Part shown: one piece after another, positions 10,033 through 19,422 of the stretch
How the letters are laid out: each line of letters opens with the position of its first letter
Position numbering within the stretch: the stretch's first letter is position 1
Source: Thalassotalea sp. ND16A
Lineage (GTDB): Bacteria; Pseudomonadota; Gammaproteobacteria; Enterobacterales; Alteromonadaceae
DNA length: 64,000 nucleotides
Assembly (NCBI RefSeq): GCF_000764205.1
Contig: NZ_JQDZ01000009.1
Span: 62,001 to 126,000 of the forward strand
Direction of reading: 5' to 3'
Notes under the pieces: generated by a model
Told to the model about the DNA's origin: nothing
Database searches by the model: none
Seen by the model: only the letters and a program-made list of their open reading frames with translations
Position numbers and translations under genes: made by a program

Positions 10033-11979
10033 TTAACGGATTGAGTATAATAAGTGTTGAGCTTTCTGCTGTTGGTTCGAATTACCAAGATTCATCACGT
10101 TCTTAAGAATGACGGCGGCATTGTCTAAATCACCAATCTCAATGTAAACCTGCGCTAAATCCAATTTCGCATTGATGCCATTTTTATCATCATCAACGTT
10201 GACATGATTTACCTGGCTAGTGAATTCTGGAAATTCATCAAGGCCCACATCAATTTCGTGTTCCGCATAAACCCCATCGGCTAACTCTTCTGCAGCATTA
10301 GATTCATCAAGTAATTGATCAACGGGGATAAAATTTTCACTTTGTTTAACAGATATCGCCGACTTAGCCGTTTCTTTATTTTCAGCTCGGCGCAGCTGAG
10401 TCACATTACTTGGCATTTTTATGTGTTGAGATTCGGCTGAAATTTCTGCTAATAACTTGTCAAATTCAACGTCATCATAATCATTAATTTCAGGTACTTG
10501 CTTATTATTCTCTAACCATTCTTTATCTTCAAAATCTTCTGTAGGTAGCACCAACTCATCTTCTGGAGACCGTGCAGATCTTAATTTGGCAGGCTTTGAG
10601 GCTTCATCAAGCATGCCATTAATAATTTGATCAATATCCAGATCATCTTCATTCGCCTGAATCGCTATTTTTTCTTCGTTTTCTACCTGGGTGTCATTTC
10701 GGACAGTTTTGGCAGGTACTAATTTTGCTAATAAATCTTCATCACTAAGTGGCTTAACGTCTTGCTCACCCTCTGCAGATAACTCTAAGGTTGATAAAGC
10801 CCTTGCCACGCTTTGGTTTTCAGCAAGTGGCTCGACCTTTACTGCTGAGTTACCGGTTGGCTTTAATTCAGTTGCCAGCGCAACCGCTTCATTTTCGTTG
10901 TTATCCGTTGTATTGGTAAGCGTTGGTTGAGTTATTTTATTTACTTCACCATTAAGCTCTAAGGACTTGTCAGCTGTAGTCTGGATAACGTTCTCAAGTT
11001 GCTCTGACTCAAATTTTTCTTGCGTCTCGTCAGTAACCTCTTTGTCGTTAGACTGCATAGATTGCAGTTCCATTTTTCGACGACGAGATACCAACACAAA
11101 CAAGACCAGAACTAAAACTGCCAGTACGCCGTTGATCGACCAATACGTTAACGGATTATTAAAGAATCCCTGTTGCTGTTCAGAAAACTTACGCTGCTGG
11201 GCGAGTAATTTTTGTTCGCGTAGCTTCGCTTCTTTTAATAAGGAATTTTGTTGAGCCAATTTATCATCCATTTGCGCTTGCATCTCTGTCGCTTTTGCCA
11301 CTTCAAATTGCAAATAAGATAATTGGTCATCGACAGCGGTCAAGCTTTCTTTCAGTTCGGAATTTTCCGCGGCTAACTGTTCGCGATTTTCCGTCATCAC
11401 CTCGGCATTCAAGTTTTGATTAACCGCCTCAGCTGCAACCGCATCTGTGGTAGCAACAACTTCAGCTTGTTGTGGTTCACTCAGTGGTTGTGATGTCACC
11501 GTTTCGGGATCCGTATCAGAGCTTGCATTGAGAGCAGTGATTAGTGTTTGTGACTGTGTTGGTGAAGCAGTGTCAACGACTAACTTTGATTCCACTGTTT
11601 TACTGCTTGCATAGGCGTACGGCGCAATTTGGCGAATCTCTGTTATCGCAGGAATGCGCAAAAACTGACCGACTATCATGGTATTAATGTCTTCACGTAA
11701 GAACGCATTTGGGTTGGCATGAAACAATGCCTGCATCACTTGATAGTTCGATACCGTGCTATCGGGTCTATGGGCGACCGCAATCTTCCACAAGGTATCA
11801 GATTTTTCAATCGGTCCATAAGTTGCTTTATTGTCATCAACAAAACTTTGTGTATTGTCATCTTGGCGTGCTACGCCTTGTTGCGCATTTAGGGAATGAG
11901 GTATAAATAAACTGATAATGGTGGCAAAGAGCGAAAAGATTATCGTTTTGTTCAACGATTTTTTATTATTCACGGCCAT
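10033..11979 (-). CDS. fimV: FimV/HubP-like polar peptidoglycan-binding protein
   Basis: A 648-residue protein with a signal peptide (about 1-32, cleavage after SLNA), a LysM-like peptidoglycan-binding region (about 52-112, IEKSDTLWKIAVAHRP...), a coiled coil (about 195-270), and one membrane segment (281-298). A long acidic, low-complexity cytoplasmic part follows, ending in a FimV C-terminal TPR-like motif (LAQVYIEIGDLDNAAVILKNV, near 612-632). FimV/HubP proteins mark the cell pole and organise type IV pili, flagella and chemosensory arrays. At 648 residues it is shorter than most Pseudomonas FimV or Vibrio HubP, mainly in the acidic repeats. It lies between asd and truA, its usual place. 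Confidence 0.9.
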   Translation of the reverse strand: MAVNNKKSLNKTIIFSLFATIISLFIPHSLNAQQGVARQDDNTQSFVDDNKATYGPIEKSDTLWKIAVAHRPDSTVSNYQVMQALFHANPNAFLREDINTMIVGQFLRIPAITEIRQIAPYAYASSKTVESKLVVDTASPTQSQTLITALNASSDTDPETVTSQPLSEPQQAEVVATTDAVAAEAVNQNLNAEVMTENREQLAAENSELKESLTAVDDQLSYLQFEVAKATEMQAQMDDKLAQQNSLLKEAKLREQKLLAQQRKFSEQQQGFFNNPLTYWSINGVLAVLVLVLFVLVSRRRKMELQSMQSNDKEVTDETQEKFESEQLENVIQTTADKSLELNGEVNKITQPTLTNTTDNNENEAVALATELKPTGNSAVKVEPLAENQSVARALSTLELSAEGEQDVKPLSDEDLLAKLVPAKTVRNDTQVENEEKIAIQANEDDLDIDQIINGMLDEASKPAKLRSARSPEDELVLPTEDFEDKEWLENNKQVPEINDYDDVEFDKLLAEISAESQHIKMPSNVTQLRRAENKETAKSAISVKQSENFIPVDQLLDESNAAEELADGVYAEHEIDVGLDEFPEFTSQVNHVNVDDDKNGINAKLDLAQVYIEIGDLDNAAVILKNVMNLGNSNQQQKAQHLLYSIR

Positions 11980-12133
11980 GAATGAGAGCCTTCCTTTCTA
12001 TTCTGGGGCACTGTTTACGACAGATAATTGTATCTGCGTACAAAAATGTGGCTAATTATTCCAATTAATTACTATAAACCAGAAGTTATCTGGAGCCTAA
12101 TATTATTTTTCCAAACAAACGGCTGCGTTATAT

Positions 12134-12175
12134 AAAAAAAACATTGTCCCAGAAAAGTGCTTTCCAAGACAATGT
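12134..12175 (-). terminator. Terminator downstream of asd
   Basis: An 8-bp stem ACATTGTC / GACAATGT with a loop of about 19 bases; on the minus strand the stem is followed by a T run (A run at 12134-12140). It separates asd from fimV. Confidence 0.75.
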
Positions 12176-12229
12176 TTAGTTAGTTTCTCTTCCAGGCAGA
12201 TATTTAATCAACCTGGTGTTCGGCAAATA

Positions 12230-13249
12230 TTAAGTTAAGTGATCTTTAATCAGTAGCTCAGCTATCTGAATACTGTTGGTAGCCGCACCTTTGCGCACGT
12301 TATCGGCAACAATCCACATATTAATGCCATTAGCATGGGAGATATCTTCACGAATACGACCAATAAATACTTCATCTTTACCACTGGCATGGCTAACCTG
12401 CGTTGGAAAATCTTCATCATTATTGGCCACCACAATACCCGGAGCTGCCGCTAATAAAGATTTCACTTCTTCTGCCGATGTTTGCTGGCTGGTTTCGATG
12501 TGTAAGGCTTCACCATGACCGTAAAATGCCGGTACCCGTACTGCCGTTGGGTTTACCAGAATGTTTTCATCGCCAAGAATTTTTTTCGTTTCCCAAACCA
12601 TCTTCATTTCTTCACGGGTATAACCGTTTTCTTCAAACGAATCTATTTGCGGAATGGAATTGAAGGCGATTTGTCGGGAAAATGCTGCCACTTTTACCGG
12701 TTTGCCCGATAATAAATCGGCACATTGCTTGGCAAGCTCTTCAATCGCTTCTTTACCGGCACCCGATACCGATTGGTAAGTGCTAACATTGATACGCTCA
12801 ATACCTACCGCATCATAAATTGGTTTTAGCGCTACCATCATCTGAATGGTCGAACAATTTGGGTTGGCAATAATATTGCGGTTACGGTATTCCGCCAATG
12901 CTTCAGGGTTAACCTCTGGCACCACTAATGGAATTTCCGGGTCGTAGCGGTATTCGGAAGTATTATCAATAACAATACAACCCGCTTCGGCGGCAATTGG
13001 GGCAAACTTCGCAGAGGTGGCACCACCAGCAGAGAAGAAGCCAATTTGCGCTTGCGAGAAATCAAAGCTATCGGCATCGAGTACCTCCACACTTTCGCCG
13101 TTAAATTCAATAATTTCACCAGCACTGCGGCTACTCGCTAAAGGGTAAAGTTTATTTACTGGAAATTTTCGTTGTTCCAAAATTTCCATCATGTGCTTAC
13201 CAACAAGTCCAGTTGCACCTAATACCACTACATCAAATTTTTGCGCCAT
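12230..13249 (-). CDS. asd: Aspartate-semialdehyde dehydrogenase
   Basis: A 339-residue NADP enzyme that reduces aspartyl phosphate to aspartate semialdehyde, the branch point to lysine/diaminopimelate, threonine and methionine. The nucleotide-binding N-terminus VVLGATGLVGKHMMEILE and the active-site Cys132 in NPNCSTIQM are both intact, so this is a working Asd and not the Usg paralogue that occupies this position in E. coli. A second conserved region, SYQSVSGAGKEAIEEL, follows near residue 158. It lies between pdxB and fimV on the minus strand with its own terminator. Confidence 0.95.
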   Translation of the reverse strand: MAQKFDVVVLGATGLVGKHMMEILEQRKFPVNKLYPLASSRSAGEIIEFNGESVEVLDADSFDFSQAQIGFFSAGGATSAKFAPIAAEAGCIVIDNTSEYRYDPEIPLVVPEVNPEALAEYRNRNIIANPNCSTIQMMVALKPIYDAVGIERINVSTYQSVSGAGKEAIEELAKQCADLLSGKPVKVAAFSRQIAFNSIPQIDSFEENGYTREEMKMVWETKKILGDENILVNPTAVRVPAFYGHGEALHIETSQQTSAEEVKSLLAAAPGIVVANNDEDFPTQVSHASGKDEVFIGRIREDISHANGINMWIVADNVRKGAATNSIQIAELLIKDHLT

Positions 13250-13286
13250 CTTCTCATTCTCTACTAAATCTAATTTTTTGACTGGG

Positions 13287-14408
13287 TTAATCTTTTATCG
13301 TAAAACCAAGTTCGCTCATTATTCCCGGCCACTTTTCCTGCTGGGCTCTTGATTCTAACGCACTAAACTCTCTTCTAACAGGGTAATTTTTACGTAAATA
13401 GTCAAAAGTTTTTGATTCCAGCTGACTGCGAAAAATTTTATCATCTCGCTGTACATCGTAAACATCAAAAACTCGCTGTGTTATTACGTCTAATTGCTCA
13501 TTGCTAGCAGATTCGTTTTGTTCAAAAACGGCGTGCGGAAGAAAATCTGTTAAACTTTTGTTTATTGCACTAGCTAACCGTTTTGATAATGCCTGATAAA
13601 GCATTTCAGTGCCACGAGCTTTTCCTTCTAAGCTATAACCAGCAATATGTGCCGTACTTATTGCACACAGCGGTATTAACTCAGTTAAAATGTTCGGCTC
13701 CTTTTCCCACACATCGAGTATCAAGTGTGGTCCTTTCGCTTGTTGCTTTAATGCCAATAACGCCTGATTATCAATCACTTCGCCACGACAGGCGTTGATT
13801 AATATTTGCTGCTCATTCAAGCTTGCCAGTCGATGTTGTTCAAACAAATGAAGTGTAGGATAGGCACCGGTTTTGGTCAGAGGTACATGTAAAGAAATAA
13901 TATCGCATTGGCTTATCTGCGCTAAAGATGAAAATTGCCGGTTATCGCCTTGGGCCTCGAGTAAAGGGTCACATAAAAGATACTCGACACCTAATGCCCT
14001 GAGCTTTTCCGCTAGTCGGCTACCGGTATTTCCCGCTCCCAGGATGCCAACCGTTTTGCCTCGAAGATCAAATTGTAAGCGCTGTGCCATTACCAACATT
14101 GCACTTAACACATATTCCGCCACCGACACCGCATTACAACCTGGCGCATTGGTAAAATTAATGTTTCTTGCTGCAAGATAGTCTTGATCGATATGATCTA
14201 AGCCGATGGTCGCAGTGCCAACGAATTGAATCTTGTCATTTAACTGTAATAATTGCTGATTCACCTTAGTGATGGAACGAACCAGTAAAACATCGGCGTC
14301 TTGTACTTGTTCAGCACTAAGATCTCGTCCCGAAAAAGCGATCAATTCCCCAAAATCGGCAAAGAACTCCTGCGCATAAGGTATGTTTTCATCAAAATAT
14401 ATTTTCAT
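13287..14408 (-). CDS. pdxB: Erythronate-4-phosphate dehydrogenase
   Basis: A 373-residue D-2-hydroxyacid dehydrogenase of the DXP-dependent pyridoxal-phosphate pathway; it oxidises 4-phosphoerythronate. The family start MKIYFDENIPYA is at the ATG at 14408; the frame runs on to 14498, but that extension is not family-like. The Rossmann motif VGILGAGNTGSRLAEKL is near residue 120, the catalytic Arg region INACRGEVID near 232, and the His of the relay near 280 (AHIAGYSLEGK). The C-terminal PdxB dimerisation domain (DVQRDD...ALESRAQQ) is present. The order pdxB-asd-fimV-truA is the classical one. Confidence 0.95.
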   Translation of the reverse strand: MKIYFDENIPYAQEFFADFGELIAFSGRDLSAEQVQDADVLLVRSITKVNQQLLQLNDKIQFVGTATIGLDHIDQDYLAARNINFTNAPGCNAVSVAEYVLSAMLVMAQRLQFDLRGKTVGILGAGNTGSRLAEKLRALGVEYLLCDPLLEAQGDNRQFSSLAQISQCDIISLHVPLTKTGAYPTLHLFEQHRLASLNEQQILINACRGEVIDNQALLALKQQAKGPHLILDVWEKEPNILTELIPLCAISTAHIAGYSLEGKARGTEMLYQALSKRLASAINKSLTDFLPHAVFEQNESASNEQLDVITQRVFDVYDVQRDDKIFRSQLESKTFDYLRKNYPVRREFSALESRAQQEKWPGIMSELGFTIKD

Positions 14409-14650
14409 AGGTAAATGCTTCGGGCACGCTTCGCTTTTGGCAGCGAGTAACGAGCAGTAATTTGTGGATGAATGGATTATCGCCATAATTGGCAGCAAGG
14501 TAAATAAATTTTATTGAGTAACAAGCAGCGAGCAACGGGCATCGAGCTTCGAGCTTCAGGCAGATTGCGTTAATTTAAATACAGCTTACAGCAAACACAA
14601 TATGCCAGTAGCCAGTAGCCAGTAGCCAGTAGCCAGTAGCCAGAAATTAT
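14409..14650. repeat. Low-complexity intergenic repeat with 7-bp tandem units
   Basis: Between the third RND-free gap of pdxB and the RND gene, 14604-14643 holds five full and one partial copies of the heptamer GCCAGTA. The preceding bases (14520-14575) are built from GAGCAACGGGCATCGAGC-like words, then GGCAGATTGCGTTAATTT. A related sequence lies at 45760-45840 (CGAGCTACGGGCAGACTG ... AACACAATCTGCCAGTAGCC), so this is a dispersed element whose 3' end has undergone slippage here. Confidence 0.7.
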
Positions 14651-14676
14651 AAAAAAGGTTGCCGTTTAGGCAACCT
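14651..14676 (-). terminator. Terminator of the first RND operon
   Basis: A 7-bp stem GGTTGCC / GGCAACC with a 5-base loop; on the minus strand it is followed by six T residues (A run at 14651-14656), about 30 bp beyond the RND stop. Confidence 0.85.
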
Positions 14677-14704
14677 TTCTAGTTTTAATGATTGCAAACA
14701 GTTA

Positions 14705-17700
14705 CTAACTTTTCAGCTTTTCTCTCGCGCTCTGCACCATCACATAACATACCGGGATAATGATAGTACCGATCACCAGAGCTATCAGCATACCGCCAAA
14801 TACAGTAATACCTAACGACTTTTGACTGAACATCCCGGCCCCAGTGGCCAATACCAACGGAATGATACCGACAATAAAAGAGACCCCGGTCATACAAACC
14901 GCCCGAAAACGTAAATCCGCCGCCATGCTTGCCGCTTCTAATATCGATTTATTTTCATCTTCGCGCAGGTTTTTCGCAAACTCAACTATCAAAATGGCAT
15001 TTTTTGCCGCCATGCCAATTAACAAAATCAGCCCGACCTGGGCGAATAAATTTAACGAAAAACCGACCAAGTTTAATGATAATAATGCCCCGCCCATAGC
15101 AACTGGCACCACCAAGATAATGGCTATAGGTATTGACCAGCTTTCATACTGACCGACCAGGAACAAATAGACAAAAACGAGCGCTAAGGCGTAGGCATAG
15201 ACCGCCATATTGCCCGCTTCAATCTCTTGGTAGGTCATCCCGGTCCACTCGTATTGAAAGCTTTGTGGTAACACTTGTGCGGCAATTTCTTCCATTGCCG
15301 CAATACCATCGCCAGAACTAAAGCCAGGGCTGGCTGATGCCCGAATACTTATCGAGTTAAATAAATTATAACGGTCACTAATATCCGGGCCGTGGATCGC
15401 TTCAATTTCAGCAATGGTGGTTAACGGGATCATATCACCGTGATTGTTGCGAACGTATAAGGCCTGTAAATCCGATATATTTTGTCGATATTCCGATTTG
15501 GCCTGCATGATCACCTTATAGGTTTGGCCAAATTTATTAAAGTCATTGATATAGACAGAGCCTAGTTGTGCCTGCAAGGTGCTATAAACATCAGCAATAT
15601 TTAACCCTAATGTCTTCGTTTTCTTGCGATCTACATCGACAAGGTATTGCGGAACATTGGCTCGAAACGTACTGTAAACAGCAGTTAAAGCCGGGTGTTG
15701 ATTCGCTTCAATAACAAATTCATTGAGGATACTGGCCATTTCTGTAGGTGATCTGGCCAGTTTATCTTGCAAAATAAATTCCAAGCCGCCAACCGCTCCC
15801 ATGCCAGGAACCGCAGGTGGTGCAAGGGCAAATACTTGTGCTTCCGGGATTTGCGTAAAGGCCAGATAATTCACTTTTTGGGTGATGGCAAACACAATAT
15901 CCTGGCGGCTTTCTCGTTCATCCCAATGTTTTAATACGATAAACATTGAGCCGGCATTACTCTGTGCAGCACTGTTCAAAATACTATAGCCGGAAGCTGC
16001 AGTAATACTTTCAATACGACTGTCTTGCTTCAATTGTTCGGTCAGTTTGGTCAATACCTCTTCGGTCCTACCTAACGAACTGGCATCTGGCAATTGCACA
16101 CTAACAATGAATATGCCTTTATCTTCCGGCGGAACAAAACCCGTTGGCGTTTTTACAAAGCCATAACCAAGCACCGCAAACACCACACCTAAAGCCAATG
16201 CAATGGCAAGCGTTTTTCGGATCAACGTGGCGACAACGGCGCCATATTTGTCTTTAATAAAATTAAAACCAACATTGAATTTTTTAAACCAGGAAGCTTG
16301 ATTTTCCTGACGTTTTAATAATAATTTACAAAGCGCCGGCGATAAGGTCAGTGCATTTATCGAGCTGAACAGTACTGCCACACAAATGGTTACCGCAAAT
16401 TGGCGATACATAATTCCGGTCAAGCCAGGCAGCATGGCTACCGGAATAAACACTGCCAACAGCACCAACGTAGTCGCAATAATTGGCCCGCTCACTTCTT
16501 CCATGGTTCGGGTTACTGCTTGTTCAGGGCTGATATTCGGATCTTCATCTAAATGTCGTTCGGTATTTTCCACCACCAAAATCGCATCATCAACGACAAT
16601 ACCTATGGCTAAAATCAAGCCAAACAAGGTTATGGTATTGATCGACATTCCAGCTAACAACAGCACCGAAAAGGAAGCAATGAGTGAAACGGGAATGGCA
16701 ATAGAAGGCACTAATGCTGCGCGCCAACTACCAAGAAAGACGAAGGTGATAATAATAACCAAGGCGATAGCTTGCAGTAATGATACCACCACTTTGGCAA
16801 TCGAAGTACTGACATAACGCGTAGTATCATAACCAATCGAGTAATCGAGACCTTCGGGGAAATCTGGGGCAACCTCTGCCATTAACTGCTTCACTCGTTG
16901 ACCGGTATCCAAAGCATTTGCGCCGGGCAGTAAATAAAGGGCAACCGTACTCGAATCTTTTCCATCTACTTTCGTGACTATCGAATAGTCTGCTTGCCCC
17001 AGCTCAATCTCCGCGACATCTTTTAGTAACACCAAAGCACTGCCGGCACCGGCTCGTATCACAATATCTTCAAATTCTTCAACGGTAGCAAGTTTACCTT
17101 GTGCTTGCAGGGTATATTGAGTTTGCACTTTATTATTAAAAGGTGGGGCACCAACTTTACCCGCCGCAACTTGAATATTTTGTTCTTGTAAAACCGACTG
17201 AACATCGCTTGGGGTAACACTCAATGCTGCCATTTCTTGAGGGTCTAACCAAATTCGCATTGAATAGGCCGCTTCCCCCATGATGGAGGCTTCAGAGATG
17301 CCATCGACCCTTTTTAAGGCGTTGAGCAGGTTGATTTTCACATAATTTGAAATGAACACACGATCAAAACCATCATCCGTGGCGAACAGGTTAACTAAAA
17401 ATAGCATATCCGGGGATTGCTTTTTAATCGTTAACCCTGCTTGTTTAATTTCTTGAGGTAATTTCGGTTCAGCCATCGACACCAGGTTTTGCACCCGCAC
17501 TAGCGCCATATCAGGATCTGTCCCGACCGCAAAAGTAACGGTCAGTTTATAGCTGCCATCGTTGGCGCTTTTTGAAGACATGTAAATCATCCCTTCAACA
17601 CCATTTACCGCTTCTTCAATGGGCAAACCGACACTTTCTTGAACCACGGCAGAAGATGCCCCTGAATAGTTCGCAGACACCACCACCTGCGGCGGTGCCA

Positions 17701-17815
17701 CACTTGGGTATTCTGATATCGGCAGATTTACCCCAGAAATTATGCCTATCAGGGTTAATATAACGGCAATCACTAACGCAAGTTTTGGCCGAGTAATAAA
17801 GGTTTTACTGATCAT
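14705..17815 (-). CDS. RND efflux transporter, AcrB/HAE1 family
   Basis: A 1036-residue inner-membrane proton-drug antiporter. The N-terminus [18 protein letters not shown] begins membrane helix 1, followed by the periplasmic porter domain. The proton relay looks complete: adjacent Asp pair in [14 protein letters not shown] (about residue 407) and Lys in [13 protein letters not shown] (about 935). The HAE1 signatures [10 protein letters not shown] and [11 protein letters not shown] are present, and length is typical. It lies 13 bases downstream of its membrane-fusion partner on the minus strand. No outer-membrane channel gene is adjacent, so it probably borrows a TolC-type channel encoded elsewhere. 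Substrate is unknown. Confidence 0.94.
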   Translation of the reverse strand: MISKTFITRPKLALVIAVILTLIGIISGVNLPISEYPSVAPPQVVVSANYSGASSAVVQESVGLPIEEAVNGVEGMIYMSSKSANDGSYKLTVTFAVGTDPDMALVRVQNLVSMAEPKLPQEIKQAGLTIKKQSPDMLFLVNLFATDDGFDRVFISNYVKINLLNALKRVDGISEASIMGEAAYSMRIWLDPQEMAALSVTPSDVQSVLQEQNIQVAAGKVGAPPFNNKVQTQYTLQAQGKLATVEEFEDIVIRAGAGSALVLLKDVAEIELGQADYSIVTKVDGKDSSTVALYLLPGANALDTGQRVKQLMAEVAPDFPEGLDYSIGYDTTRYVSTSIAKVVVSLLQAIALVIIITFVFLGSWRAALVPSIAIPVSLIASFSVLLLAGMSINTITLFGLILAIGIVVDDAILVVENTERHLDEDPNISPEQAVTRTMEEVSGPIIATTLVLLAVFIPVAMLPGLTGIMYRQFAVTICVAVLFSSINALTLSPALCKLLLKRQENQASWFKKFNVGFNFIKDKYGAVVATLIRKTLAIALALGVVFAVLGYGFVKTPTGFVPPEDKGIFIVSVQLPDASSLGRTEEVLTKLTEQLKQDSRIESITAASGYSILNSAAQSNAGSMFIVLKHWDERESRQDIVFAITQKVNYLAFTQIPEAQVFALAPPAVPGMGAVGGLEFILQDKLARSPTEMASILNEFVIEANQHPALTAVYSTFRANVPQYLVDVDRKKTKTLGLNIADVYSTLQAQLGSVYINDFNKFGQTYKVIMQAKSEYRQNISDLQALYVRNNHGDMIPLTTIAEIEAIHGPDISDRYNLFNSISIRASASPGFSSGDGIAAMEEIAAQVLPQSFQYEWTGMTYQEIEAGNMAVYAYALALVFVYLFLVGQYESWSIPIAIILVVPVAMGGALLSLNLVGFSLNLFAQVGLILLIGMAAKNAILIVEFAKNLREDENKSILEAASMAADLRFRAVCMTGVSFIVGIIPLVLATGAGMFSQKSLGITVFGGMLIALVIGTIIIPVCYVMVQSAREKLKS

Positions 17816-17827
17816 TGTTATCGCCTA

Positions 17828-18997
17828 TTAATGATTAATTGCAGAAGGATCAGCGTCAGACGTTGGCGCTACGGCGAATTTGGTTTTTACTTGCTGACCA
17901 ACGCGAATTTGTTGCACACCGCTAATCACCAGAATTTGATCAATCACTAAGCCTTCTTCCACGATAACGGAGGTATCCACCCGCTTGCCCAATTTTACGT
18001 TGCTGCGTTTTACTTTATTGTCATCCACAATTATCATCACAAAATCACCTTGTTGATCCGATTGCACCGCACTTTGCGGGATCATAATCGTCTCGACTGG
18101 CGTCGGTGATTTCAGGATCACCTGAACATATTGTCCGGGTTTTAAAATTCCGTCGGGGTTTGGTACTATCGCCCTGACTTCCATTGAACCGGTTTCCGGG
18201 TTTACCCGATTTGAAATAAACTCGATCGAACCTTGGTGCTCATAAATGTCACTGGCAGAAAATGCAATTTCCACGATGGGTTTTCGCGTCCCCATTTTAA
18301 TGTTTTCTTTTTGGTAACGACGGACAATTTTCCAGTAGACTTTTTCGCTCAATTGAAAAGGTACCTCCATCATATTGACCGCCACAATTGTCGTTAACGA
18401 ACCGGATTCGGGACTGACAATATCGCCAACACTGAATTTACTGCGATCTATGGTACCCGACAATGGTGCTGCAATTTTGCTGTAAGCCAGATTCACTCGG
18501 GCATTTTCTAATTTCGCTTTTGCCGCTTCCAATTGCGAACTCGCCTCGGCCAGTTGTCCTTCTAAGTTGTCCAGTTCAGATTTTGATATGTAACCATCTG
18601 GAGCTAACTCCTGGCCACGATCATGGTTCTTTTGAGCCACACTTAATGCCGAAACGGAACGTGAAACCTCCGCCTTAACCTGGCTATATTCAGCTTGCAA
18701 TTCATCATCATTGAGTTCAAACAAAACCTCGCCGGCAGCCACCTTAGAGCCTTCTTTAAAATGTACGGCGGTGATTTTAGCTTTCACTCGAGCTTCGATA
18801 GCCACATCGCTGGAAGCGGTTAAATGACCAACAAAAGTTGAGGTATTTTGATAGGGGAATTGTTCAACCTTTTTCACCACAACTTCTGATTGAGGTTTTT
18901 CCCGTTTTTGTTGCTCACAAGCCATCAGGCTAAACAACAGAATTATCAGTAGCGAGGTTTTCGCTGATGATGTTTTGATTAGAGCTGCTAATTTCAT
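17828..18997 (-). CDS. RND efflux periplasmic adaptor (AcrA-like lipoprotein)
   Basis: A 389-residue membrane-fusion protein that links the RND pump to an outer-membrane channel. It starts with a lipoprotein signal (LLIILLFSLMACEQQ; lipobox Cys near residue 27). A barrel-sandwich/lipoyl half (FKEGSKVAAGEVLFELN, about 77-93) and a coiled-coil hairpin (about 100-165) follow. The second lipoyl half is APLSGTIDRSKFSVGDIV, and the beta-barrel and proximal domains finish the protein. It is first gene of a two-gene operon with the RND pump. No local regulator is seen on this side. Confidence 0.93.
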   Translation of the reverse strand: MKLAALIKTSSAKTSLLIILLFSLMACEQQKREKPQSEVVVKKVEQFPYQNTSTFVGHLTASSDVAIEARVKAKITAVHFKEGSKVAAGEVLFELNDDELQAEYSQVKAEVSRSVSALSVAQKNHDRGQELAPDGYISKSELDNLEGQLAEASSQLEAAKAKLENARVNLAYSKIAAPLSGTIDRSKFSVGDIVSPESGSLTTIVAVNMMEVPFQLSEKVYWKIVRRYQKENIKMGTRKPIVEIAFSASDIYEHQGSIEFISNRVNPETGSMEVRAIVPNPDGILKPGQYVQVILKSPTPVETIMIPQSAVQSDQQGDFVMIIVDDNKVKRSNVKLGKRVDTSVIVEEGLVIDQILVISGVQQIRVGQQVKTKFAVAPTSDADPSAINH

Positions 18998-19422
18998 AGA
19001 AAGGTTCCATTTATTTTAGAATGAGCAAGATTTCAGAGTCAATTTACTAACATAATATTAACGTTAAACTTGCTTTTATACCAATTAAGCCATTAACAAT
19101 GTTAGTTAAAATATTTATTAATAAGATAATTTTACAGCAAAAAGTTCAATCAAAACTGTACGGCTTAGTGATGAATTGTTACTTATCGTAACCAAAGTGC
19201 AATTGACCCTATTTGAATGTCATTTGTACCAGTAACTCTTACAATATAAGCACAGATAAACTTAGTGAAATAATTAGAAACACTTTGCTGGTGTTAATGA
19301 ATTGTTAACTCACTATAATGGCTTGCATTAAATTGTGCACTTATACCAATCTTCATAAGTAATGCGTTGACCATATACAGACTTCAGATTGGTATTTGAT
19401 ACAAAGAAAGAGATACCGATAG
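18998..19422. promoter_or_regulatory. Divergent intergenic region between two RND operons
   Basis: About 425 bp without a gene, carrying promoters for the minus-strand and plus-strand pump operons. A 10-bp inverted repeat ATACCAATCT (19343-19352) / AGATTGGTAT (19386-19395) lies 27 bp before the plus-strand start. A further TATACCAATT is at 19078. No regulator gene is encoded here. Confidence 0.5.

Noticed and set aside
12230-13249. Usg-like inactive paralogue of Asd, as found at this locus in E. coli
   Set aside because: The active-site Cys132 and the other Asd signatures are intact, so a functional Asd is the better call.
14604-14643. Short tandem repeat as a contingency locus for the RND or pdxB genes
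   Set aside because: The repeat lies downstream of the RND terminator and about 200 bp upstream of pdxB with no promoter element around it, so an effect on expression is not supported.
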